A stretch of 64,000 nucleotides of DNA from Clostridiaceae bacterium AM27-36LB (GTDB taxonomy: Bacteria > Bacillota > Clostridia > Lachnospirales > Lachnospiraceae), in assembly GCA_003480725.1 (NCBI GenBank), contig QUJQ01000002.1, forward strand, positions 254,754 to 318,753, read 5' to 3'. This document shows positions 55,532 to 64,000 of the stretch, in pieces (position 1 is the first letter of the stretch; each line of letters starts with the position of its first letter). Below the pieces are notes generated by a model. It was not told the origin of the DNA. It saw only the letters and a list, made by a program, of their open reading frames with translations, and ran no database searches. Both the position numbers and the translations under genes were made by a program.

Positions 55532-56350
55532 TCATCTGACCACGCTCACCCGCTTCTCCCTCCAGCAATTGATCTCCATGCCGATCAGCACAATATACAT
55601 GCCGAAATACAGCCAGAACATGAACAGGATCAAGGTTGTCAGACTGCCATACATACTGTATGCATTTCCATACTGTACATAGATGGAAAATCCAAAGGAA
55701 AATAAATACCAGCCCACAGCCGCTGCCAGAGCTCCAGGCACCTGATCAAGAAATCCTGATCTTCGATTCGGCAGCATACTATAAAGTGCCGCGAAGAAAA
55801 CTGTCAGGATCGCCAGCATCAGAAACAGCCGGAAAGACAGAATGATTCTAGTAAACACCGCCACAAACGGAATACATTTTACAAGCCACAGATGAATGGA
55901 ATCACCAAAAACTACCAGCACCAGCGATACCATGATGATCACCACAAATAACAGTGCAAAGACAGCTCCTCTGAGCCGCATCAGCACATAGTTGGGATTT
56001 TTATCCACCCTGCAGATCGCATTAAATCCACGGTTCAGTGCCATAAAGCTCTTTCCGGCGGACCAGATTGTCACAACTGCTGACAATGATACCGTTGCCA
56101 CTGTACGACTAAACATCTCGTCAATAATACTCAACATCCAGCTTTGGAATCCCTGCGGCACCAAATGCTGGATCAGACTGTAAAAATCTGCTTTTCCAAT
56201 TCCGGTAAACTGGATCATGGACAACAAAAGGATCAGAAGCGGAATCAGAGACAGCATAATAAAATAAGCTGCCTGCGCCGCATAAGCTGATACGTGATTG
56301 TCCGCAATATTTCTCTTTATTTCCATGATCATGAATATCAGTCGTCTCAT
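55532..56350 (-). CDS. YihY/BrkB family membrane protein
   Basis: 272 residues with six membrane helices. Conserved AYAAQAAYFIMLSLIPLLILLLS, the IWSAGKSFMALNRGFNAIC block, PGALAAAVGWYLFSFGFSIY, and YGSLTTLILFMFWLYFGMYI followed by LIGMEIN. The family (once called RNase BN or BrkB) is widespread; its molecular role is not established. Basic C-terminal end. A terminator follows the stop. Confidence 0.92.
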   Translation of the reverse strand: MRRLIFMIMEIKRNIADNHVSAYAAQAAYFIMLSLIPLLILLLSMIQFTGIGKADFYSLIQHLVPQGFQSWMLSIIDEMFSRTVATVSLSAVVTIWSAGKSFMALNRGFNAICRVDKNPNYVLMRLRGAVFALLFVVIIMVSLVLVVFGDSIHLWLVKCIPFVAVFTRIILSFRLFLMLAILTVFFAALYSMLPNRRSGFLDQVPGALAAAVGWYLFSFGFSIYVQYGNAYSMYGSLTTLILFMFWLYFGMYIVLIGMEINCWREKRVSVVR

Positions 56351-56486
56351 TCATGTATCCTTTCCTCGTAAAATCGACATGCTCTGTGGCAGTCAATCTG
56401 TATCTTACCTTGTTTCAGCAGAAAATTCAAGAAATTCCTGCCTCCATTCCTCTCCGCTGCAGAAACAGGATTCCGTGATTTCATCC

Positions 56487-57812
56487 TTACTCCATCGTTG
56501 CCAATGTTACATTCCGATAAAAATAATCAAGGATCATCAGATAATCCTTTCCCTGCTCCGCCAGGAGTCTGGCTCCATTCTGGCTCATGCCTGCTCCATG
56601 ACCCAGACCTCCTCCCGTCACCCTATATCCGGTCACTTCTCCATCGTTCTGGGCTGGTGTCAATGTAAAATATCCACTGGGCAGAAGGTCTCCCCCTCTG
56701 GTGATCGTCCCGTCATTTTTATGTATGATGCCTCCCGGCAACCCCAGCATCAATCGTATATTGTATTCATATTTGATTTTCAATGTTCCTTCGCTTCCGG
56801 TCAGCAGTAGCTCCTGCGCTGCACCTCCTGCATTTCGCGACAGAATCTGCGCTTCTGTGATCGTTCCAATCCCCGTATGTCCGACGTTTTCGGATGGCCG
56901 CACATACTCCTCCCCATCCTTTATAAGAATCCCATCTCCGGTCTTCGCAAGCCTGACTGCCATCCATTTCTCTACATTTTTCTGAATCTGAGCAAATGAC
57001 ACTTCACAGTTCCACCGGTACCATGGTTCACTGATTTCCAGATCTCCAGAACGTTTAGTCCTGATCCATGCGGCAAACGTTTCTTCTTCTGTCAGATCCT
57101 TTTCCGAAGTTGTCTCATTGACAAACCTGCTGCAAAGGTATGGGCTGTTTTCTGTATTTCCTTCCTCCCAGATAGCTTCATCTGTCGTCACTCCACAGGA
57201 AGTTGCAAAATAATATGCCTTTACCGGATACTCCTGATAAAGAAGGATCTGTCCCGCTGTCTCCTCCACTGCCTGATCCGTGGATGTCTGACTGTCGATC
57301 TTGTGATAAACCTGATAAGAAGTACTGTCATCCACATGGGCTTCGTATTCCGGATAAGCATATTCCTCCATCTGCCAGACCGCATAGGTTCTGGCACAAA
57401 CGGCCTGCGCTTTCAACGCTTCTAATGCATAGGAAGCCGGCATCTCGCTGGGAACTACAAACCGAAGATATTCCTCCAACGGTACTTCATTGACAACGAC
57501 CCACCCCTGCGGCTCCTCATAGTAATCAAGTTCTCCCGGATATCCTTCCCCCACATCTTTTTCCTTATGATAAATACTGCCATCCTGATCCAGTAAGAGA
57601 ACTCGGATCTTTACATCCTTCCCTGGAGATGTCCATGTTTTTTCCTGCCCAACAGCTTCCCCTGTCTCTTCGCTGTCTCCCTCTTCTGATATCAGTAATT
57701 CTTCTCCTGTCTCTCCTTTTCTATCCGGATCTCTCCTAAGTGCCAGGATCACCAGAACCCCTGTCATACACAGCAGAATCAATGTTTTTACTTTCAGTCT
57801 GCTTCGATACAT
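56487..57812 (-). CDS. SpoIID/LytB-domain protein
   Basis: 441 residues. N-terminal membrane anchor, acidic low-complexity linker, then a SpoIID domain: EVPLEEYLRFVVPSEMPASY with the Glu in SEM that is catalytic in SpoIID, LKAQAVCARTYAVWQ, and the C-terminal VTGGGLGHGAGMSQNGARLL. SpoIID is a lytic transglycosylase that drives engulfment. Length and full domain fit spoIID, but the gene is not beside spoIIQ or spoIIID, so it may be a paralogue. Confidence 0.86.
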   Translation of the reverse strand: MYRSRLKVKTLILLCMTGVLVILALRRDPDRKGETGEELLISEEGDSEETGEAVGQEKTWTSPGKDVKIRVLLLDQDGSIYHKEKDVGEGYPGELDYYEEPQGWVVVNEVPLEEYLRFVVPSEMPASYALEALKAQAVCARTYAVWQMEEYAYPEYEAHVDDSTSYQVYHKIDSQTSTDQAVEETAGQILLYQEYPVKAYYFATSCGVTTDEAIWEEGNTENSPYLCSRFVNETTSEKDLTEEETFAAWIRTKRSGDLEISEPWYRWNCEVSFAQIQKNVEKWMAVRLAKTGDGILIKDGEEYVRPSENVGHTGIGTITEAQILSRNAGGAAQELLLTGSEGTLKIKYEYNIRLMLGLPGGIIHKNDGTITRGGDLLPSGYFTLTPAQNDGEVTGYRVTGGGLGHGAGMSQNGARLLAEQGKDYLMILDYFYRNVTLATME

Positions 57813-57889
57813 GTTCCACCTCCCGCTGACACCGGCTTACGATACAGAGTCATCTGCACCTATCAGAGCTCGCCATGTCGCATAAATAA

Positions 57890-58120
57890 AGAAAGGGTAC
57901 TGCAATCTGCAGTACCCGTAATCTTCCGTTTCCCAAAGTGCCGTTCCCTGTATTTTGACGCCTAGCCAAAGCTAGGTGGGTAACCTCAACAGAGCTTTCA
58001 GCCTTCCCCTGGCATCCAGCGATGGACGGAGGCGTGACATCCAGCCTGCGATTTTGGAATCCCATAAACGTAAATGTAGGTTCAAAATAACAGGGCTCTC
58101 GAACACCCCAGGAAATTCAT
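57890..58120 (-). ncRNA. ssrS: 6S RNA (SsrS)
   Basis: A free-standing transcript of about 225 bases without credible coding potential, with a strong promoter (58127-58155) and a terminator hairpin (GGGTACTGCA-gat-TGCAGTACCC, 57895-57917). The fold is 6S-like: the first part (CCCTGTTATTTTGA) pairs with the last part (TCAAAATACAGGG) in a long closing stem with one bulge. This leaves a large central bubble with a small hairpin CCTAGCTTTGGCTAGG on its 3' side. 6S RNA mimics an open promoter and holds the housekeeping RNA polymerase. Call rests on structure, size and context, not on a covariance model. Confidence 0.78.
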
Positions 58121-58126
58121 AACCAT

Positions 58127-58155
58127 AGTATACCCTATTTTTTTGTTTTTGACAA
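58127..58155 (-). promoter_or_regulatory. promoter of the 6S RNA
   Basis: Minus strand: TTGTCA (58150-58155), 17 bases, TATACT (58127-58132). Transcription would start near 58120, matching the 5' end of the folded RNA. Confidence 0.85.
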
Positions 58156-58259
58156 CTCTAATGTGTAATCTCCATGCTCCATTGTATGGTCTTTCCTGAT
58201 ATTTTATTCATCTGTTCATTCCAGTATCTGATTTTCATCTAATTTCTGACCAGTACATA

Positions 58260-58288
58260 TAAAAAGGGACACTGCATAGCAGTGTCCC
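58260..58288 (-). terminator. pckA terminator
   Basis: Minus strand: GGGACACTGC-tat-GCAGTGTCCC followed by TTTTTA. A 10-bp perfect stem, 23 bases after the stop. Confidence 0.92.
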
Positions 58289-58311
58289 AATAGGTACGAT
58301 AAAATGTACAA

Positions 58312-59916
58312 TTACAGCTGCGGACCAGCAGATACAAGTGCTTTTCCGTCTGCATTGCTCTCATATTTAACAAAGTTTTTCTGGAAACGAGCAGCCAGAT
58401 CCTTTGCTTTCTCCTCCCACTGAGTAGCGTCAGCGTAGGTATCTCTCGGATCAAGGATTGCCGGATCAACTCCCCGAAGCTCAGTCGGAACTTCAAAGTT
58501 GAAGAACGGAATCTTCTTGGTCGGAGCGGTCAGGATAGCACCATCAAGGATTGCATCGATGATACCACGGGTATCTTTGATGGAGATACGTTTTCCGGTT
58601 CCATTCCATCCGGTGTTAACAAGATAAGCTTTAGCGCCGCTCTTCTGCATTTTCTTAACCAGCTCATGAGCATATTTGGTCGGATGCAGCTCAAGGAATG
58701 CCTGTCCAAAGCATGCAGAGAAGGTCGGGGTCGGTTCAGTGATTCCACGCTCGGTTCCTGCAAGTTTTGCAGTAAATCCGGAAAGGAAGTAGTACTCAGT
58801 CTGCTCCGGAGTCAGGATAGATACCGGCGGAAGTACGCCAAATGCATCAGCAGACAGGAAGATTACGTTCTTAGCATCCGGAGCTGCGGATACCGGACGA
58901 ACGATCTTCTCGATATGGTTGATCGGATAAGATACACGGGTATTCTCGGTTACGCTCTTGTCAGCGAAATCGATCTTTCCGTCTTTGTCAAGAGTAACGT
59001 TCTCAAGAAGAGCGTCACGTCTGATCGCATTGTAGATATCCGGCTCAGATTCTTTATCAAGGTTGATAACTTTTGCATAGCAACCGCCCTCGAAGTTGAA
59101 TACTCCGTTATCGTCCCAGCCGTGCTCGTCATCACCGATCAGAAGACGTTTCGGGTCGGTAGACAGAGTAGTCTTACCAGTTCCGGAAAGTCCGAAGAAG
59201 ATAGCGGTGTTCTTTCCATCCATATCTGTGTTTGCAGAGCAGTGCATGGAAGCGATGCCCTTCAGCGGCAGATAATAATTCATCATGGAGAACATACCTT
59301 TCTTCATCTCTCCGCCGTACCAGGTATTTGCAATAACCTGCTCACGGGTAGTGATGTTGAACATAACTGCGGTCTCAGAATTCAGACCCAGCTCTTTGTA
59401 ATTCTCAACTTTAGCTTTGGATGCGTTGTAAACAACGAAATCCGGCTCAAAGTTCTCAAGCTCTTCAGCGGTCGGCTGAATGAACATATTGGTTACGAAG
59501 TGTGCCTGCCAAGCTACCTCTACGATGAAACGGATAGCCATACGGGTATCTTTGTTAGCTCCGCAGAATGCATCTACAACATACAGTTTTTTGTTGGAGA
59601 GCTCTTTCTTAGCCAGCTCTTTTACAGCCTCCCATGCTTCCTGGGTTGCCGGATGATTGTCATTCTTGTACTCGTCAGAAGTCCACCATACAGTGTCCTT
59701 AGAGTTCTCATCCATAACGATATATTTGTCTTTCGGGGAACGTCCAGTATAGATACCAGTCATTACGTTCACAGCACCAAGCTCGCTGACCTGACCTACT
59801 TCAAAACCTTCCAGACCCGGTTTGGTCTCTTCCTCGAACAGAAGCTCATAAGACGGGTTGTGTACGATCTCAGTTGTTCCAGTAATACCATACTTAGTTA
59901 AATCAATTTTTCCCAT
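58312..59916 (-). CDS. pckA: ATP-dependent phosphoenolpyruvate carboxykinase
   Basis: 534 residues. [14 protein letters not shown] (substrate Arg), [18 protein letters not shown] with the metal-binding Lys and Ser/Met block, the kinase P-loop [13 protein letters not shown], and [21 protein letters not shown]. Interconverts oxaloacetate and PEP; in fermenting gut clostridia it often runs in the CO2-fixing direction. Own promoter and terminator. Confidence 0.97.
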   Translation of the reverse strand: MGKIDLTKYGITGTTEIVHNPSYELLFEEETKPGLEGFEVGQVSELGAVNVMTGIYTGRSPKDKYIVMDENSKDTVWWTSDEYKNDNHPATQEAWEAVKELAKKELSNKKLYVVDAFCGANKDTRMAIRFIVEVAWQAHFVTNMFIQPTAEELENFEPDFVVYNASKAKVENYKELGLNSETAVMFNITTREQVIANTWYGGEMKKGMFSMMNYYLPLKGIASMHCSANTDMDGKNTAIFFGLSGTGKTTLSTDPKRLLIGDDEHGWDDNGVFNFEGGCYAKVINLDKESEPDIYNAIRRDALLENVTLDKDGKIDFADKSVTENTRVSYPINHIEKIVRPVSAAPDAKNVIFLSADAFGVLPPVSILTPEQTEYYFLSGFTAKLAGTERGITEPTPTFSACFGQAFLELHPTKYAHELVKKMQKSGAKAYLVNTGWNGTGKRISIKDTRGIIDAILDGAILTAPTKKIPFFNFEVPTELRGVDPAILDPRDTYADATQWEEKAKDLAARFQKNFVKYESNADGKALVSAGPQL

Positions 59917-60051
59917 GTTTTACTATACCTCTTTCTTTTAGTATATCTTTCGACTTACGCTGAAAAAAATCTCTCTTTCCGACCAGACTCAGAAGCATGA
60001 AATTCTTTTCTTTGTTGCGATGCAGGAAATCAAGCATTTCCTACCTCGCAT

Positions 60052-60080
60052 ATTATCCCATCTCGTCAAAAAAAAGTCAA
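60052..60080 (-). promoter_or_regulatory. sigma-A promoter of pckA
   Basis: Minus strand: TTGACT (60075-60080), 17 bases, GATAAT (60052-60057). The leader of about 130 bases contains the inverted repeat GGAAAT-gcttg-ATTTCC (60032-60048 region). Confidence 0.75.
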
Positions 60081-60094
60081 TATCAAAAATACGT

Positions 60095-60439
60095 TTAGAA
60101 ATATTTTTTCATTGCATTTCTGGTCTGAATTCCATACCAGATCAGGGTTCCGATCAGCGCCACCATCATAACCCAGTAAAGGCTCATAATGCTGACCACA
60201 TAAGTATTGATCAAAGAAACCACTCCATAGAGGATCATCACACCTGCCAGTGTGGACAGCTTCGGTGCCATGGATGCTGCATATGCTCCCAGATCTTTAC
60301 AGGTATTCACATCCGTCTCCTTGAACACAAGAAATGTCTTGATAATCTTCCCCTTTGTCTTCAGCACATAGGCTGCATACAGTGCATATACGCCACATAC
60401 CAGGATCACAATGTCCATAATTGACCATGCATCATTCAT
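60095..60439 (-). CDS. small membrane protein of unknown function
   Basis: 114 residues, three membrane helices: IMDIVILVCGVYALYAAYVL, LAGVMILYGVVSLINTYVV, and LYWVMMVALIGTLIWYGIQ, with a basic C-terminal end (TRNAMKKYF) and a charged cytosol-type loop (KTKGKIIKTFLVFKETDVNT). Starts 12 bases after thrC on the same strand, so it is probably co-transcribed with it. No family recognised. Confidence 0.78.
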   Translation of the reverse strand: MNDAWSIMDIVILVCGVYALYAAYVLKTKGKIIKTFLVFKETDVNTCKDLGAYAASMAPKLSTLAGVMILYGVVSLINTYVVSIMSLYWVMMVALIGTLIWYGIQTRNAMKKYF

Positions 60440-60451
60440 TCTGTGTCACCC

Positions 60452-61945
60452 CTATTCCACACCGAGAAATGTCTTTACTGTCTGTTCCATATCAGCTGCA
60501 TCGCAGACTGTCTTATGACGGACCGGAGCGGTACGGATCTCTTCAATGGCATTCGGCACATCCACGCCGGAGATCTTGTTGAGCTCGTCCACCAGATCAA
60601 AATCAGACATGGAGCCATACTTTTCTTTGTCGATAGCTTCCATCACACTTCTGGTAAATTTATACGGGCTTGCGGTAGATGCGATCACCGTCTTAGTCTC
60701 ATCCTTAGTGTCTGCCACATATTTTTCATAAGCACAGGAAGCTACTGCCGTATGCGGATCCAGCACATAACCGGTATCTCCGTATACCTTTGCGATCTTC
60801 TTAGCAGTCTCATCTTCAGATGCATAATATCCGCAGAAATCATGAAGCTGTGCGCGCATCTTATCAGTGATCTCGTATTTACCCTGCTCAGATAATGCTT
60901 TCATCAGCTCCTGATCCTTGGAAGCGTCTGCTCCGGCAATCCGATAGATCAGTCTCTCCAGGTTGCTGGAGATCAGAATATCCATAGACGGAGATGTGGT
61001 CAGGATAAATGGTCTGTTTCTGTCATACTCTCCAGTGCGGAAGAAATCATACAGAACCTTGTTGTCATTGGAAGCACAGATCAGCTTTCCGATCGGTATT
61101 CCCATCTGCTTTGCATAATAAGCTGCCAGAATATTTCCAAAGTTACCGGTGGGGACAGTCACATTGATGGTCTTTCCATCTTTGATCTCACCGCTCTCCA
61201 GCAGTTTTGCATAAGCATATACATAATAAACGATCTGAGGAACCAGACGTCCGATATTGATGGAGTTGGCACTGGAAAACTGGTATCCTGCCTGATCAAG
61301 TTCCTTTGCAAGCTCCTTGTTTCCGAAGATTGCCTTGACACCGCTCTGGGCATCATCAAAGTTTCCGTGAATACCGACTACAAATGTATTGTCCCCTTTC
61401 TGGGTCACCATCTGCTTTTCCTGAATCGGGCTGACACCATTCTTCGGGTAAAATACGATGATCTTTGTTCCCGGCACATCTGCAAATCCTGCCAGTGCTG
61501 CCTTTCCGGTGTCTCCGGAGGTTGCAGTCAGGATCACAATATCATTTTTCACCTGATTCTTCTTCGCTGCAGTGGTCATCAGATACGGCAAAATAGAAAG
61601 TGCCATATCCTTGAATGCGATAGTAGCCCCGTGGAACAGCTCCAGATAGTAAGCATCCTCTACCTTTGCCAGCGGTGCGATCACCTCTGTATCGAACTTT
61701 TTGTCGTATGCACTGTTAATACAGTACTTCAATTCTTCCTCGGTATAATCGGTGAGAAAGAGCTTCATCACCTCATATGCGGTCTCCTGATAAGTCATTC
61801 CAGACAACTGCTCCATGGAACAGGTAAGCTTCGGAATCGAATCCGGAACAAACAGTCCTCCATCTTCAGCCAGACCCTGAAGGATCGCTTTAGATGCAGT
61901 CACAGGTTCTTTTGCGCCTCTGGTACTTCTGTATAACAATTCCAT
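60452..61945 (-). CDS. thrC: threonine synthase
   Basis: 497 residues. PLP lysine in FHGATIAFKDMALSILPYL, TATSGDTGKAALAGF (phosphate cup), GVSPIQEKQMVTQKGDN, and NSINIGRLVPQIVYY. Converts O-phosphohomoserine to threonine. The length and N-terminal STRGAKEPVTASKAILQGLA fit the fungal/E. coli-like class. ATG at 61945 follows AGAGGA; an upstream in-frame extension lacks a site. No T-box or other leader is visible. Confidence 0.96.
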   Translation of the reverse strand: MELLYRSTRGAKEPVTASKAILQGLAEDGGLFVPDSIPKLTCSMEQLSGMTYQETAYEVMKLFLTDYTEEELKYCINSAYDKKFDTEVIAPLAKVEDAYYLELFHGATIAFKDMALSILPYLMTTAAKKNQVKNDIVILTATSGDTGKAALAGFADVPGTKIIVFYPKNGVSPIQEKQMVTQKGDNTFVVGIHGNFDDAQSGVKAIFGNKELAKELDQAGYQFSSANSINIGRLVPQIVYYVYAYAKLLESGEIKDGKTINVTVPTGNFGNILAAYYAKQMGIPIGKLICASNDNKVLYDFFRTGEYDRNRPFILTTSPSMDILISSNLERLIYRIAGADASKDQELMKALSEQGKYEITDKMRAQLHDFCGYYASEDETAKKIAKVYGDTGYVLDPHTAVASCAYEKYVADTKDETKTVIASTASPYKFTRSVMEAIDKEKYGSMSDFDLVDELNKISGVDVPNAIEEIRTAPVRHKTVCDAADMEQTVKTFLGVE

Positions 61946-62001
61946 ATCTACATTCCTCTTTCTGTGTTTGCTGTTATTATTTTGCAGTTTACCACAGGAA
62001 A

Positions 62002-62033
62002 GAAAAAAAAGAAAGAGGCTTTCTGCCTCTTTC
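62002..62033 (-). terminator. terminator of the SleB-type gene
   Basis: Minus strand: GAAAGAGGC-agaaa-GCCTCTTTC followed by TTTTTTTT; five bases after the stop. Confidence 0.92.
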
Positions 62034-62038
62034 TTCAC

Positions 62039-62671
62039 TTACATGGTATAAAATATATGATTTCCATGTTCCAGCACACGGGAAAGCTTCTGATCGAACC
62101 ATCCGCTTCTGCTTCTTACTGAGCGGAAAAACAAAGCTCCCTGAGAAATATCTTCTCCGTTCATCACTCTTGCCACCGCATCAATGGTTCCCTGAGATAC
62201 ATTCACTGTATCGATCCGACCGTCGGATACGGGTGAGAACTGCGCTGTTCCATCCTGTCTCTGATAGACGACTTCCGTGACCGTGTTGGGAAAATACCCA
62301 TTCCTCACACGATTCATCACTACATTTGCAACCAGCATACGGCCCTCTGTGTCCTCACATCCAGCCTCTGCTTCCACAATCTTCAGAAGCACCTGATACT
62401 CCTGATCTTCCAGACTAAAACTATTTCCTGTCAAAGCTTCCGGTGTCACTTCCACGACCACCTGCTCTACAGTTTCCTCCGTGGGTATTTCTGTTTCGAC
62501 GTTGTCTTCCGTAACGACCTCATTCTGGATCGCTTCAACCAGCTCTCCGGAAAAAGTGTCTTCTGCAGCATACACAGTCAGTGTGCCAATACCGCAGGAA
62601 CCGGTGGGTGTCACACCTGTCAGGAGTAATCCTCCAAGAACCAGTGCTGTACCCAGATAGCATCTACGCAT
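62039..62671 (-). CDS. SleB/CwlJ-type cell wall hydrolase
   Basis: 210 residues. Signal peptide (CYLGTALVLGGLLLTGVTPT), a Glu/Val/Thr-rich linker, and a C-terminal hydrolase_2 domain with the catalytic Glu in LLKIVEAEAGCEDTEGRMLV, then NVVMNRVRNGYFPNTVTEVVYQ and QFSPVSDGRID. In Bacillus SleB the domain cuts spore cortex peptidoglycan; vegetative family members also exist. ATG at 62671 follows AAAGGAG by seven bases. Own promoter and terminator; the leader is about 95 bases long. Confidence 0.9.
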   Translation of the reverse strand: MRRCYLGTALVLGGLLLTGVTPTGSCGIGTLTVYAAEDTFSGELVEAIQNEVVTEDNVETEIPTEETVEQVVVEVTPEALTGNSFSLEDQEYQVLLKIVEAEAGCEDTEGRMLVANVVMNRVRNGYFPNTVTEVVYQRQDGTAQFSPVSDGRIDTVNVSQGTIDAVARVMNGEDISQGALFFRSVRSRSGWFDQKLSRVLEHGNHIFYTM

Positions 62672-62772
62672 ACATACACTCCTTTTCTGTTTTCCTTTAT
62701 CCGGCTTCTTTACCGGAAACCAGACGGACATTTGTGTTTTGTGGGTTATCGTCCGCCGCGTTACAGTTTGGC

Positions 62773-62802
62773 ATTATAGACCTGAACAATCTGGAAAGTC
62801 AA
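62773..62802 (-). promoter_or_regulatory. sigma-A promoter of the SleB-type gene
   Basis: Minus strand: TTGACT (62797-62802), 18 bases, TATAAT (62773-62778). A vegetative-type promoter argues against expression only in the forespore. Confidence 0.72.
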
Positions 62803-62865
62803 TACAATTATTACAACTTTGTTAACTATTATGAACTAATTTTTGCATTTTTATGACAAATCAAA

Positions 62866-62908
62866 TAAAAAAAGAACGCTTTCCACAGAATTTCATGAAA
62901 AGCGTTCT
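62866..62908 (-). terminator. leuA terminator
   Basis: Minus strand: AGAACGCTTTT, loop of about 14 bases, AAAGCGTTCT followed by TTTTTTTA; 16 bases after the leuA stop. Confidence 0.9.
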
Positions 62909-62924
62909 CAAATTTTGTAAAATG

Positions 62925-64000
62925 TTACTTAACAGAATGATTAATCGCTGTTAATAATGCATCAATGGATGCACGGATAATATCCGGGTCAATGGCTGCT
63001 CCCCAGTGGATTTTACCGTTCGGAGTCTCAATTCCTACATATGCGATCGCACTGGAACTGGAACTCTTGGTAAGTGCATGCTCCTGATAAGTAACCAGTT
63101 TGTAGTCAAATCCATAGGCTTTTTTCAGTGCATTGCTGACTGCATTCAGACGTCCGTTACCGGTTGCACTGGTAACTTTTTTCTCGCCCCTGTAACATGT
63201 GGTAACCTCGGTAGTAATACCGTTTTCCTGTTTGAAATGTACCTCGGTGATCTGATATGGCTCCTTGATTCCGACAAATTTATCGAGAAATACGCGATAA
63301 ATTTCTTCCGGCATAAGCTCTTTGTTCTCCACATCAGAGACTGCTTTAGCAGCATATCCCATAGCTTCACGCATCTTAGGCGGCATTACCAGACCATAGT
63401 TGCGCTCCAGGATATAGCCTACGCCGCCCTTTCCGGACTGGCTGTTGATACGGATCACATCTGCATCGTAGCTTCTTCCGACATCGGTCGGATCGATGGG
63501 CAGATACGGTACTGTCCAGTGATCCGGATGTTTCTCGTCGATCCACTTCATTCCCTTTGCGATCGCATCCTGATGAGAACCGGAGAATGCAGCAAATACA
63601 AGCGCACCGCTGTACGGATTTCTCTCATTAACTTTCATACCGGTGAAATGCTCATATCCGTCGCAGATCCCAGTCATATTAGAGAAATCAAGCTCCGGAT
63701 CCACGCCCTGTGCATACATATTCATAGCCACTGTTACAATATCCACATTACCAGTACGCTCACCATTGCCGAACAGAGTACCTTCCACACGGTCTGCGCC
63801 TGCCAGAAGTCCCATTTCCGTATCAGCCACACCGCATCCTCTGTCGTTATGCGGATGCAGAGACACCAGTACATTTTCTCTGTATTTCAGATGTTTGCAC
63901 ATATATTCAATCTGCTGTGCATAAACATGCGGCATGGAATGCTGTACCGTTACCGGCAGATTGATGATTGCCTTTCTGTCTGCGGTCGGTTTCCATACTT
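62925..64000 (-). CDS. leuA: 2-isopropylmalate synthase, 3' part
   Basis: The last 357 codons; the frame continues past the right edge (first visible residues include KAIINLPVTVQHSMPHV). Metal-binding SLHPHNDRGCGVADTE, GTLFGNGERTGNVDIVT, and DVGRSYDADVIRINSQSGKGG. The C-terminal regulatory domain (TTCYRGEKKVTSATGNGRLN) is the leucine-feedback part. First committed step of leucine synthesis. The visible part fits the long LeuA form. Confidence 0.94.
   Translation of the reverse strand, partial: VWKPTADRKAIINLPVTVQHSMPHVYAQQIEYMCKHLKYRENVLVSLHPHNDRGCGVADTEMGLLAGADRVEGTLFGNGERTGNVDIVTVAMNMYAQGVDPELDFSNMTGICDGYEHFTGMKVNERNPYSGALVFAAFSGSHQDAIAKGMKWIDEKHPDHWTVPYLPIDPTDVGRSYDADVIRINSQSGKGGVGYILERNYGLVMPPKMREAMGYAAKAVSDVENKELMPEEIYRVFLDKFVGIKEPYQITEVHFKQENGITTEVTTCYRGEKKVTSATGNGRLNAVSNALKKAYGFDYKLVTYQEHALTKSSSSSAIAYVGIETPNGKIHWGAAIDPDIIRASIDALLTAINHSVK

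Noticed and set aside
57850..58065. Open frame across the 6S RNA gene
   Set aside because: The sequence is explained by a promoter, paired RNA arms and a terminator; no SD is present.

Overview
The window looks like a chromosomal segment of a spore-forming Gram-positive anaerobe of the class Clostridia, most likely family Lachnospiraceae. The evidence is the set of spore genes (spoIVA, a SpoIID-type protein, a CotH-type protein, a SleB-type hydrolase and a subtilisin-like protease without signal peptide), scpA/scpB, a Firmicutes T-box leader, a clostridial type of 6S RNA, AGGAGG-type ribosome binding sites and several genes common in gut Lachnospiraceae (DUF5688, a divergent PAP2 protein, a chorion-like high-cysteine protein). 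Genus is not assigned. Nearly all genes lie on the minus strand; short plus-strand islands sit at 26.9-28.0 kb and 42.0-45.6 kb.

Layout. 0-5.3 kb: rluF-ligA-mscS, a helical unknown, an SH3 lipoprotein and tRNA-Arg(CCG). 5.3-11.3 kb: palindromic repeats, then an operon read leftwards (D,D-carboxypeptidase, metallophosphoesterase, scpA, scpB, second D,D-carboxypeptidase, DUF5688). 11.4-19.8 kb: PAP2-like protein, rpsU, alaS, MBL hydrolase/rnhA, spoIVA, and gntR-icd. 19.9-26.8 kb: protease, small lipoprotein, aldo/keto reductase remnant, heterodimeric ABC exporter and a zinc-dependent phospholipase C-like protein. 26.9-28.0 kb (+): high-cysteine protein and two coupled unknown genes. 28.0-31.6 kb: a CLC-family transporter that may be of the fluoride type, and an EF-G paralogue.

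31.8-39.4 kb is the accessory part, lying between the EF-G paralogue and leuS. It holds a GC-rich block with a large Sel1-repeat protein carrying recent 216-bp and 108-bp tandem amplifications and an internally deleted aspartokinase, then an AT-rich block with two unknown membrane proteins, a repeat-bearing non-coding stretch, and a group II intron inserted directly behind the leuS terminator.

39.4-64 kb returns to core genes: leuS; tyrA-aroA (+); an HPr-like protein without the active-site histidine; udk (+); a T-box-controlled pheS-pheT-cotH-queA unit; glmS and a polyprenyl-phosphate sugar transferase; YihY; a SpoIID-type protein; 6S RNA with its own promoter and terminator; pckA; thrC; a SleB-type hydrolase; and the 3' part of leuA.

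Themes that recur are translation (three aminoacyl-tRNA synthetases, S21, EF-G paralogue, queA, rluF, tRNA), envelope and spore construction, and amino-acid synthesis. No complete new defence or biosynthetic system was identified. The most unusual signals are two genes whose ribosome binding site is built into the terminator hairpin of the gene before them, a D,D-carboxypeptidase that appears to start at CTG, the altered active sites of the HPr-like and EF-G-like proteins, and the layered insertion region before leuS. All functional calls come from reading the sequence, with no database search.
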